A stretch of DNA of 64,000 bases from Lyophyllum atratum (Eukaryota > Basidiomycota > Agaricomycetes > Agaricales > Lyophyllaceae): contig JACGCN010000022.1 of NCBI GenBank assembly GCA_014905825.1, forward strand, positions 682,001 to 746,000, in the 5' to 3' direction. Positions 19,896 to 29,041 of this stretch are shown here, piece after piece. The notes beneath the pieces are model-generated. The model did no database searches. It was not told the DNA's origin and saw nothing but the letters and a program-made list of their open reading frames with translations. The translations under genes were made by a program, and so were the position numbers. The first letter of the stretch is position 1; each line of letters starts with the position of its first letter.

Positions 19896-20100
19896 TGTAA
19901 GGGCGCATATACCCGGAACCCGCCCAAGGCGGGTTCTGTATCACATTGTTTGGCAACGCCTTCCGGCGTTGCCTATTAAAGGACTTAGAGTAAATAGATA
20001 CAAACCAGACCTTGTAAATTTACCTAGACGTAGCAATCGACAGACCAGTCAAGCTTACGCCTAGCGTGAACGCAAGGCCTACCCCCGTAACCCCGTTACA
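19896..20100 (+). repeat. 3' LTR of inner element
   Basis: 205 bp, one mismatch with 9105-9309. Here the first hairpin (19916-19936) is perfect, GAACCCGCC-CAA-GGCGGGTTC; the second is at 19952-19973. The right duplication TGATA follows at 20101-20105. Confidence 0.93.
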
Positions 20101-20105
20101 TGATA

Positions 20106-22484
20106 GAAGCTGCTCAGACTATCCTCGCTGTGCATCAAGTTCTAGATTCATTCGCCGACTTCCTCTATCAAGGACCCAAAAATCGTTTCCGGCTGGATCC
20201 CGACTTTATGTTCCTCCGGAGCATGGGATGGAACTCTCATCGAACGGAGATTGTCCTCACGTTCCACGTTCTCCAGCGTCGCGTGGCCATGGCTGCTATA
20301 CATATCGCAAACTTCTTCAAGAGCTTTGATCGTATGTTCTTGAGGCCGGACGACCTGGACTCCATGAGCTCCTTCGATTCCACGAACACTTCTTTGAGAT
20401 CCGCTTTTGGCCGTGACTCCCCAAGAACCGAGCTAAAAAAACTTGTGACTCGACCCGACTACCGTGTCGCTTCAGACCATCCTCTAGCGGCTGCTCAGAG
20501 AGATTTCCTTCGTGGAGATCTCGAATACGCGCCCGGCGTCTATTATCATCATCGCCCAAAGACCACTAGGAATCCATCTCCTCAACCTTCTACCAGCGAA
20601 TCCGAATTGTCTCCTCTACACGAAGGTGTTAGAGGCCCGGAAGGCGACGTAGCTTCTGGATTCCCCCCTTCTATATCTTCCGCGCTAGCGAATCGGAACA
20701 TCCGATTCGATCTCCCCGACTCCATCTCGAGCATAACGCGAGACCACGCCATTTCGACCTTACCGGGAGTAGGTTCGATATCGAGCTTTGGGAGGCAAGG
20801 CTCGTCTATCGCTGCTCCCCCATCTTCGGTAGCGGCTCCATCCACTGCTCCAGGCGAACTCGCCTCTCAGACTGGGGGGCCATTGTTGATGCAACCCGAA
20901 TCGATGGGCACTCTACGCCATTTACCTGCGTCCTTCGCTGTCAACGCTACTCAAATCCCTGCCCCTACTAACTGGACGAGCTACTCGTACCAGGCTGCTC
21001 CTCACTTAACTGCCCTCAACCCTGCCAAGGATATCAGCGGGTCAGGCCAAGGGAATGGAGGACCTCCCTCAGAGGGCGCTCCCAATGGAGGAGCTGCCCC
21101 GGGCGGCGGTGACCCTGGAGGCGATGGAGGAGACGGAGGAAACCCCGGCGGAGGCGCTCCCTTTGGCGGAGCTGCCCCAAGGGGTAACCCCGGGGGACCC
21201 CCGGGAGGAGATCCCGGCAACGGAGGTTTCCCAGGAGGAGGAGCTCCTGGCGGAGGAGGCGGCGCGCCTGGCGGAGGCGGTGGCGCTCCTGGAGGAGGAG
21301 GAGGAGGAGGAGGAGGTTATCCCCAAAATCATAACGCCCCTCCGAATCACGATTACGTCGAAGAATGGCAACTTAATCATAAGCTAAATATCTCCGTATT
21401 ACCTTCTTGGGACGGCAAGGGAGCTTCAGCCCTGGGTTACCTTAGTTCTATGGCTAAGCTCGCTGGCCTAGGACAGAAGATGCGGGAAGGATTAGCGCAG
21501 CTAGCACCACACAAATGGTCGGAGCGCGCTCTGTCCTGGTGGGACACCTTACCCGAGGATAATCGCGCCTACCTGTCCCAGGATTGGAACATTATGCTAC
21601 TCGGCATCCGCGCACAGTTCCTCGACGAGAACTGGATAAAGGACCGAACCTTCGAATTTGAAGAAATGAGATTTCGACAAAAGGGATATGAGCGCGAGTT
21701 CCCTCTGGACTTTATTCAGCGCCGCATCCGTTACCACTCTTTCTTGTTCCCCGACGACCCCGATGGGCCTAAAGCCGTATCGCGCATCCTCCGCACCAAG
21801 CCTACTGAATGGGACAATACCCTCAATGAAAAAGCGTGCCCCTCGATCTTTACCCTCATGGCTACGGCTAGCCGAATGGCTGAAGTCCTGGTTGGCGCCT
21901 GGACGCTAGCGGAGCGCATGCGCGCTCCCACTTTCTATCGAAACAATCGTCGAGATCGCAACGTTCATAATGTGGAAGTAAATTCTATTGACGATCTGCT
22001 CAGGGATGGATCACCTGTCTCTTCCCTCGAGGATGGTCAAATCTTCGATAATGAAGTAACCGACGAGGGGGAAAAGGAAGTCCATACGGTGCGATCCAAA
22101 GGCTCCCGACCCGCCAAACCAAAGAGACCTTGGCCCGAAGGCAAGGTTGTTGATGGGTATCACTTCGCCCGCGACGACAGCGTGTCTAGCGCTCGAGCAC
22201 CGAATGGAGGGTGTTACATTTGCACCAGCGAACGACACTTCGCTCGGGACTGCCCACACTACGGGAAGTGGGATTCCTTACGTTCGGCTAATTTGATTAC
22301 GGTTGATATCGAGCTTGCCGACATGGCTCAGCAAGATAGAGCGTATGTAGCCATGTTAGTAGAATCTAAGAACTCTGAGTCCGCCTATTTCGAGTCCGAA
22401 CCTGAGTCCAACGAACCGCGCTACGTCTACCTCGCTGAAGCCTTCCCCAACGCATACCCTGGGGCTAACCGTAATTTCAGGTGA
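20106..22484 (+). pseudogene. gag: Outer element gag, 3' part with zinc knuckle
   Basis: Continues the 8187-9104 frame: the joined product would be about 1,098 residues. The first ATG-looking codon at 20100-20102 is made by the LTR end plus the duplication and is not a true start. Contents in order: an ordered N-terminal block (VLDSFADFLYQGPKNRF), a Ser/Pro-rich linker, a Gly/Pro/Ala repeat region (about 21030-21325) with many GGGAPGGG-like units, and a Gag core (KLNISVLPSWDGKGASAL to DFIQRRIRYHSFLF). The CCHC knuckle is CYICTSERHFARDC. It ends in UGA at 22482-22484, with pol following in the same frame and its first ATG at 22491. Confidence 0.88.
22482..22484 (+). promoter_or_regulatory. In-frame UGA between outer gag and pol: candidate recoding site
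   Basis: Context TTC AGG TGA CGA GTC ATG. The frame is the same on both sides. Either readthrough of UGA-C or stop-and-restart at the ATG six bases later would give Pol. Confidence 0.45.
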
Positions 22485-22490
22485 CGAGTC

Positions 22491-24449
22491 ATGTTTGCCG
22501 TTCGTAAGGAGGAGAAAAATCTACGCTGGCGCTACGAAATCCCTTCGGAAAGCGACAAGAGTGAACTCCCTCCTCCCCCGCCTTACGTAGATATTGTAGA
22601 GGCCCGTAAGATTCGATCTCTACCGGACGGTTATGGGTCTCTAGGGGCCAGGGCATTACATATGAAAGTCCATGTCGGAGCGACTGATCAGGCTCCTATT
22701 CAAGGGCGCCTCGATTCTGGCGCTGACATCATGCTCATGTCGGAGGAATATTGGGCATCGCTACCGGGCCTACCGAAACCTAAAGATGGGCTTAGAATTA
22801 AATTATACCACCTTACGGGGAACGCTCGGGTCCTAGGATACATCAAGACGAAGATATTCGCTGAGTCTACGGATAAGAGAATGGTCTCATTCGATCTTGA
22901 AGCCTACATCGTGCGCGACATGAACGTCCCTCTACTTCTGGGCGAGGACTTCCAAACATCTTACGAGTTGGGACTTACGCGACATGTTACCGGCCATAGC
23001 GAAGTTATTGTAGGGGACTCGGGCTTGATTATCCCCGCCTCTTCCGCTCAAGCCGTCGACTTGGGATTCGAGATTAGGAAGGCCTACGCTACCCAATCCT
23101 TCGTTCGCGCGAAGACAGTACGGCGCAGCAATGTGCGCGCCAAAGGTTTTGGGCATACGGATCCTCCTGTTGTGGCAGCTGAAGATCGACTCATTACTGC
23201 GGAATCTGTGCATAATGTTCCCGTCGAAGCGCCCTTTGGAGACAGGACGGAATGGATAGTTGAGAAGGTTATCATAGGTGACCCGAACCTTAGCGTCATG
23301 GCCGCGCCGACTACTTGGATCACGTCGGACGCGCCGTATATCCCTATCGCTAATCCTTCCAAGACGCCTTGGTACGTCAGGAAGGGGGATATCGTAGGGT
23401 ACCCCAAGAACCCCAGCTCGTTCGCTGACGCTCCCGCCACCCCGGAAGAATGGGAGAAATACTCCGCTTCCGCCGAAGCCCTTAAGTCAGTAATCGAAGG
23501 CTCCTTACGTGCGCAGGACCTTGGCACCGCTGATGCTGGTTCCCCTTCCGATGATAAATTGGAAGGCGATGAGAACTGGGGACCTAAAACAACTGCTCTA
23601 CCCGACGAACGCATAGAGGGCGACATAGCCGAACTTGTGAATCTCGGTCCGGATGTACCTGACGACGTGAAACCGAAACTCTTCGAGGTTCTGCGAAAAA
23701 ATCAACTAGCCTTTGGGCTCGACGGACGCTTAGGTCACGTTGACGCGAAAGTGGACGTCCCTCTCCAGCCTGGTACCCAACCGATCTCTGTACCTATGTA
23801 CGGCGCCTCACCAGCTAAACGCGAGGTTATCGAGAAGCAGGTGAATGCTTGGTTCGAAGCTGGTGTGATCGAACCCTCGCGGAGCCCTTGGGGCTTTCCC
23901 GTCGTCGTGGTGTACCGCAACGGTAAACCGCGTTTGGTCGTAGACTACCGCAAACTTAACGCGAAAACTATCCCGGACGAATTTCCTATCCCTCGGCAAG
24001 CAGAGATCATACAAGCCTTGTCGGGGGCGCAAGTTATGTCTGTCTTCGACGCCCTGGCCGGCTTCACCCAGTTGGAGATGGCCGACGATGCTAAGCCACA
24101 AACGGCTTTCCGTTGTCATCTGGGACTGTACCAATTCAAACGCATGCCGTTTGGGCTGCGTAACGGTCCGTCCATATTTCAGCGCATTATGCAGGGCGTG
24201 CTGGCGCCCTTCCTCTGGCTTTTTACGTTGGTATACATCGACGACATCGTGGTGTTCTCTAAGTCATGGGAGGAACATCTCGTCCACCTCGACCAGGTGC
24301 TGGGAGCGATAGCTGACGCTGGCATCACTCTGTCCCCGCCTAAATGCTTTGTTGGTTATTCCTCGATTCTTCTGCTGGGTCAGAAGGTCTCCCACCTAGG
24401 CCTGTCCACGCATCAAGAGAAAGTCGCTGCGATCATTGATCTTGCGTGA
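22491..24449 (+). pseudogene. pol: Outer element pol, part 1: protease and reverse transcriptase, ends at premature UGA
   Basis: Residues 1-190 include an aspartic protease (QGRLDSGADIMLMSEEYW, VPLLLGEDF). The reverse transcriptase lies near 430-650 (NGKPRLVVDYRKLNAKTI, FDALAGFTQLEM, MPFGLRNGPSIFQRIMQ, catalytic LVYIDDIVVF near 581). The frame stops at UGA 24447-24449, just after HLGLSTHQEKVAAIIDLA, inside the RT connection region. The same frame carries on at once with PRSIPELQKFLGMVVYF, the normal continuation. I read this as a point-mutation nonsense codon that inactivates this copy, not a designed boundary. Confidence 0.88.
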
Positions 24450-26338
24450 CCGCGCTCCATTCCGGAGCTGCAAAAGTTTCTGGGGATGGTGGTTTATTTT
24501 TCGTCATATGTTCCATTTTATTCCTTCCTGGCCGCTCCTCTCTTTGCTCTCCTCAAGAAAGGCGCTCGTTTCACCTGGGAAGCCGCTCACGAAATCGCCT
24601 TTCGCCAGATAAAGGACGCTCTTGCCAGCGCGCCTGTCTTGGGGCACCCTGAGAGAGGTCAGCCTTATCGCTTATACACGGACGCATCGGACTTTGCGCT
24701 CGGGTCCAGCCTTCAGCAAGTCCAGTCGATGGTCGTCGCGGACCTCAAGGGCACTCCCATGTATGATCGATTGGCGAAAGCCTGGGCGGCGGGGATCGAC
24801 CTTCCCAGCTTAGTTCCGTCTCTCTCAAAAGACGTCGACGAGGGCCTTCATACTCGCCATAAGTGGGGGGAAACGCTGGACGCAACCACCGTGCGGGTGG
24901 AGCGCGTTATCTGCTATTGGAGTCGCACCCTGTCGCAGGCCGAGAGGAATTACAGCGCGACGGAGCGCGAGGCGCTGGGCGCGAAGGAAGCTTTAGTCAA
25001 ATTTCAGCCCTTTATCGAGGGCGAAACTGTTATTTTAATTACGGATCACGCAGCGCTACAATGGGCGCGCGTTTATGAAAACGCAAATCGGAGACTAGCT
25101 GCGTGGGGGGCTGTGTACGCTGCATACCCCGGTCTTAAGATCATACATCGTCCAGGCCGGGTACATTCAAATGTTGACCCCCTGTCCCGGCTGCCACGAA
25201 TACCGCAGCATAATTCTCCTTTGCGAGACGACACTCCCCCTATAATCCCGGACGACGCGACCCAAGATCATGCTCAGTCCATCGAAGACGCCGGGAGTCA
25301 CGCGCCTGCTAAAAGAGCTGCTTTCGCAATCTGGTGGTGGGAAGACGTCATCGATAAAGAAGTCAATCGTGTTTTGACTAGACGAGGAGCTGCTCAAGCG
25401 CTCCCAAACAACGAGGTCGGCGGAGCTGCTCAAGCGCTCCCTAAACCCGGAAAGTCGAAAGGAGCTGCTGAAGCGCTCCCGAATGAACTCGATCCAGAAA
25501 AAGGGGAAGCGGGGAACTCTGTCGAGGATCTCGCTACCATGCCCGACGATCTACCTTTCCCTAACAACGATCCGTGGACGTACCCGGCCGGAGTGACCCC
25601 TCCCAAAGACTCCCCAGAAGACGATTGGTCCAACAAATCCCATCTGCTCGTGTCTATGAACCCGGACATGATTAAGAAATTCGCTACAGCCTACCCTTTA
25701 GATCCCTATTTCGTCAAACGATACCCGGATGAGATCCCCAATCCACAAACCGTTTTAACTCCTTCACATTTTCAAAAGGGAAAGAATGGCCTTCTTTACT
25801 TCATCGACGCGGATTGGAATACTAGATTATGTGTTCCCAAAGGGCAGATTAATTATGTCCTCCGATGGATTCATGAGTCTCCGTTTGAGAGCGCTCACGC
25901 CGGTCCCTTGCGACTTTTATCGCGACTAAGGGATTTATTCTTCTGGCCTACCATGCATAAAGACGCGTACGACTACGTATATTCCTGCGACGTGTGTCAG
26001 AAGATCAAAACGGATCATTTACGGAAAATGGGAGGTCTTCGACCCGCGCATGTACCTGCCAGACCCTTCGCCACAGTCTCTCTAGATCTAATAACTGGGT
26101 TGCCCCCTTCTGGAACCGAGGAATACACCGCGGTCCTCGTAATCGTGGATAAGCTAACCCGATATGGCTTGTTCATCCCTACCTTCCAAAATCTCTCTCA
26201 AGAAGGGTTCGCGAAGATATTCGTCGAGAAAGTAGCTAACGTCTATGGGCTACCGGAGCGTATAATCGCCGACAGAGATAAGCGCTGGTCCACCGTGTTT
26301 TGGAGATCTGTGGTAGAAAGCTACGGCAGTATCATGGC
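24450..26338 (+). pseudogene. pol: Outer element pol, part 2: RT connection, RNase H and N-terminal integrase
   Basis: Same frame as part 1. It shows an RNase H domain (YRLYTDASDFALGSSLQQ, TEREALGAKEALVKF, LITDHAALQW). A linker follows with three units of the form GAA(Q/E)ALPN/K between 25388 and 25490. Next are an integrase zinc finger (HESPFESAHAG ... CDVCQ) and the first two catalytic Asp (SLDLITGLPP and ADRDKRWS). It is cut at 26338, in ESYGSIMA, by the 26339-27787 insertion. The apparent stop shortly after (26361-26363) lies inside that insertion. Confidence 0.87.
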
Positions 26339-26553
26339 TAAGGCTGAGCACGACTCTGGGTAACTCATGGGTCGAGACGGGTTTACTCGTGGGAAAACTC
26401 ATGGGTATGTCACCCATGGATCCGGATCACCCATCAGGCACGGATCCCTACGGATCTGGGTACAGGATATTGCACTGTGGGTACTCATCCTAGGTACCTG
26501 TTACCTTAGTTTTATTTATAGTCTCTATTTTACTGTGAATGACAGGTCAACAT

Positions 26554-26765
26554 TAAATGCTCCTACCTGTCTTGGTTGGTACCTTTCTGTAAGTCAGGTG
26601 GATGTCCGAAATACATCATTCCATGAGACTGTGCTGAAGTGATTTGAGTTTCTGGACTTGGTCAATTGGGTAGGTGACTGTGCCAAACAATGACAATAGA
26701 ATAGTAAAATGCCCCTACATGCCTTGGGACCTTTCTGTAAGTGAGATGAATGTCTGCAGAATAAT
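26554..26765 (+). repeat. Imperfect direct repeat inside the insertion
   Basis: A unit at about 26554-26617 (AAATGCTCCTACCTGTCTTG ... GGTACCTTTCTGTAAGTCAG) recurs at about 26706-26765 with some changes (AAATGCCCCTACATGCCTTG ... GGGACCTTTCTGTAAGTGAG). Spacing is about 150 bp. Confidence 0.6.
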
Positions 26766-26795
26766 TTTTGTAGCTTGAAATAGACATTACTTGTG

Positions 26796-27611
26796 CACTG
26801 GGTGCAAATGACCATATATTGAGGGGGGAAATCTTGATTATATTGTGAAGGTCCTCTTTATATAATACAACCATATTCAGCAGTCATATTGTGTAATTAT
26901 TTTGAATTTCTTTCTATTTTGACCATATGAAATATAGTGGACAAATTCATCATATTTTCTGGAAAGAAATTTTGAATACATTCACAATATTTCCAGTATA
27001 TAGTTAAGCCATATATTTTGGAAATAGAATATATTTCTTCTGAATTTTCTCATGACAGATATCATGAAAGTATACATCATATCTTTAGCATAAATTTGGT
27101 GGCCAAATGTAAAAAAAGAATCCAATATTTTCACAATTTAATTGATCAAGAATTTAAAATATATTCAGAATATCTTGCACCTGCTCATCACTTATGCCCC
27201 TTTTTGTCAACATTTCTCAAAATGGACTTGAAGTATTGTGAAATAAGTTTGAAATATCAAGCAATCAAATTGTAAACATATGGTGAAGATTTTCTAAATT
27301 TGGTCACAGAATTTATGCTGAAAATATGAAATATACTTTCATGATATCTGTCATGAGAAAATCAAGAACAAATGTAGTCTATTTCTAAAATATATGGCTT
27401 AACTATACACTGGAAATATTGTGAATGTATTCAAGATTTCTTTTCAGAAAATATGATGAATTTGTCCACTATATTTCATATAGTCAAAACAGAAGGAAAT
27501 TCAAAATAAATACATAATATGACTGCTCAACATGGTTGTATTATATAAAGAGGACCTTCACAATATAATCAAGATTTTTGTCATCAATATATTGTCATTT
27601 GCACCCAGTGG
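26796..27611. repeat. Large AT-rich palindrome (foldback element), arms about 315 bp
   Basis: The left arm begins CACTGGGTGCAAATGAC and the right arm ends GTCATTTGCACCCAGTG. The match continues inwards with few differences to about 27110 on the left and 27295 on the right, leaving a loop of about 185 bp. Shared inner blocks include AAGGTCCTCTTTATATAATA and TTCATGATATCTGTCATGAG-type stretches. Base composition is far more AT-rich than the flanking retroelement. It holds no convincing ORF. Confidence 0.8.
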
Positions 27612-27787
27612 TGGGTACCTCTGGGTACTCTCGGGTGTGTCACTACTCATGAGTACTTGTTAATGACGAGTACTCGACCCACGGGTTTCAAATACCCGTT
27701 GACCCATACTCGTATGGATCTGGGTACTAGTTTTGGATGGTAAAATACCCATGAGTACAGATCTGGGTAACTCACGAGTGCAATGAT

Positions 27788-28635
27788 TCATGGCGTTGTC
27801 TTCCGCTCACCACCCGCAAACGGACGGACAGACTGAGATTCTTAACGCTACCATAGGACAGATGCTCCGCGCGTATGTAGCGACCGACCGTTCCTCCTGG
27901 GCGCAGTGGCTGTCCGCGTTAGCCCACGCCTACAATTCGTCTGTACACTCCTCCACCACATACGCTCCCAACTTCCTTCTCATGGGATACAAACCTCAAA
28001 CTACAGCCGGCGTAGTGGTTCCACAAGGTGACCCGGTCGCTCGCCCCTTTATGCCTAGTCAGAAGGGTGAAGATTTTGTAGAAGCTTTAGAAGTTCACCG
28101 TAAAGCTGCTCGAGATGCGGTTATTCTGGCTCAAGAGCGCCAGGCTAAAGCTTACAACAAGAAACGCCGTCCGGTAGTCGAATTCGAGGAAGGAGAGTGG
28201 GCTCTCGTCAATCCGCATTCCCTGGAGCTATTTGACGTCGAAGGCACGGGACGCAAACTGGTTCAACGCGTTATAGGGCCCTTTGAAGTCATGGAAAAAG
28301 TTAATCCCATGGTTTATCGACTACGATTGCCAGACACTTACCCTATGCATCCCGTGTTTAACCTCGAGCACTTACGCCGATACACGCCCTCGCACCCTCG
28401 ATTCGGCGAAAGAACACAACTTCCGCCCACCCGTGATTTCATCGCGTCTGAGGAATTCGAAGTCGAAGCCATCCTGGGACATCGGATCACGGGACGAAAG
28501 TCCGGAAATCGAAGGGAATATCTCATCCGCTGGAAAGACTACGACCCCACCGAAGACAGCTGGGTATCTGAGTACGCCATCCGTAACGCGCCCGCTCTCA
28601 AGCGCGAATATCACGCGATGGCCGGGATCTCGTGA
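27788..28635 (+). pseudogene. pol: Outer element pol, part 3: C-terminal integrase and chromodomain
   Basis: Resumes the integrase after the insertion with SSAHHPQTDGQTEILNATIG; its TDGQTE carries the third catalytic acid. Then come the integrase C-terminal region (WALVNPHSLELFDVEGTGRK, GPFEVMEKVNPMVYRLRLP, MHPVFNLEHLRRY) and a chromodomain (FEVEAILGHRITGRKSG, YLIRWKDYDPTEDSWV). It stops at 28633-28635. The ATG at 27790 lies inside the duplication and is not an independent start. Confidence 0.88.
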
Positions 28636-29041
28636 TGTGAACTTCTAGCAGAGTTTATAATCTTGTTATCGATCATCGCTGATTCCTCTTCTCTCTCTCT
28701 CTCTCTCACTCTCTCTCCTCCTCTCCTTCTCCCTTACCCTATCGACAACCTAACTATACTACTACCCGCGTGAAGGCGACTCGTTTACGAGGCGCCCGTG
28801 AATTCTGATTCACCTCGCTTAGAACAACTCGAGGAAGTCGACCGGGATTTGAGGCGCGCCCTGAGGCGCGACTATCTCCTGAGGCGCTACCAAACCCCTC
28901 ACTACTGTTTACGAAAAACATCTCGAAGTCGACCGGGATTTGAGGCGCGCCCTGAGGCGCGACTATTTCCTGAGGCGCTACCAAACCCTCTCTACTACTA
29001 CAAGAACCCTACCTCCCATCTATAAACGCTAAATAATCTCT
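28636..29041 (+). other. Spacer between pol and third ORF of outer element
   Basis: About 400 bp without an ORF. It holds a (CT)n tract at about 28687-28722 and a tandem duplication at about 28834-28998. It may act as promoter, splice region or RNA leader for the third ORF. Confidence 0.5.
28834..28998 (+). repeat. Two tandem copies of a 92-bp-period GC-rich unit
   Basis: AAGTCGACCGGGATTTGAGG starts at 28834 and again at 28926. About 72 bases after each start match closely (GCGCGCCCTGAGGCGCGACTAT...CTGAGGCGCTACCAAACC). Each unit contains three GAGGCGC words. It sits directly upstream of the third ORF. Confidence 0.8.

Larger units (their letters stand above)
9105..20100 (+). mobile_element. 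Inner Gypsy LTR retrotransposon (10,996 bp), complete
   Basis: Bounded by 205-bp LTRs starting TGTAAGGG and ending CCCGTTACA, flanked by a perfect TGATA duplication (9100-9104 and 20101-20105). Order: LTR, gag with zinc knuckle and aspartic protease, an in-frame UGA, pol (RT, RNase H, integrase, chromodomain), a 981-codon extra ORF, polypurine tract, LTR. The two LTRs differ at one base by eye. All ORFs are open, so this copy could be competent if the UGA is bypassed naturally. It lies inside gag of the outer element in the same orientation. Confidence 0.95.
26339..27787. mobile_element. DNA-transposon-like insertion (about 1.45 kb, hAT-like?) in outer integrase
   Basis: Removing 26339-27787 and one copy of TCATGGC (26332-26338 and 27788-27794) restores an open integrase frame, so the borders are firm to a base or two. 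The duplication is 7 bp exact, or 8 bp with one mismatch (ATCATGGC / TTCATGGC), which would fit a hAT element. Both ends are crowded with short motifs in both orientations, such as ACTCATGGGT, GGGTACTC and ACCCATGAGT, like hAT subterminal repeats. No transposase ORF is present, so it would be non-autonomous. The centre is a separate AT-rich palindrome. Confidence 0.7.

Noticed and set aside
20100..20105. ATG at 20100 as the start of a new gene
   Set aside because: It is built from the last base of the inner LTR plus the duplicated target. The frame is the continuation of gag from 9104.
21055..21387. Glu-rich and Ser-rich open frames on both strands over the Gly-rich part of outer gag
   Set aside because: They are frame shadows of the GGA/GGC-rich repeat coding for the Gly/Pro segment.
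26367..27275. Short ORFs in the 26339-27787 insertion as transposase remnants
   Set aside because: They fall in direct repeats or palindrome arms, are AT-biased, and carry no transposase motif.
28834..28998. CRISPR-like or centromeric repeat
   Set aside because: Only two tandem units with no unique spacers, in a eukaryotic retroelement.
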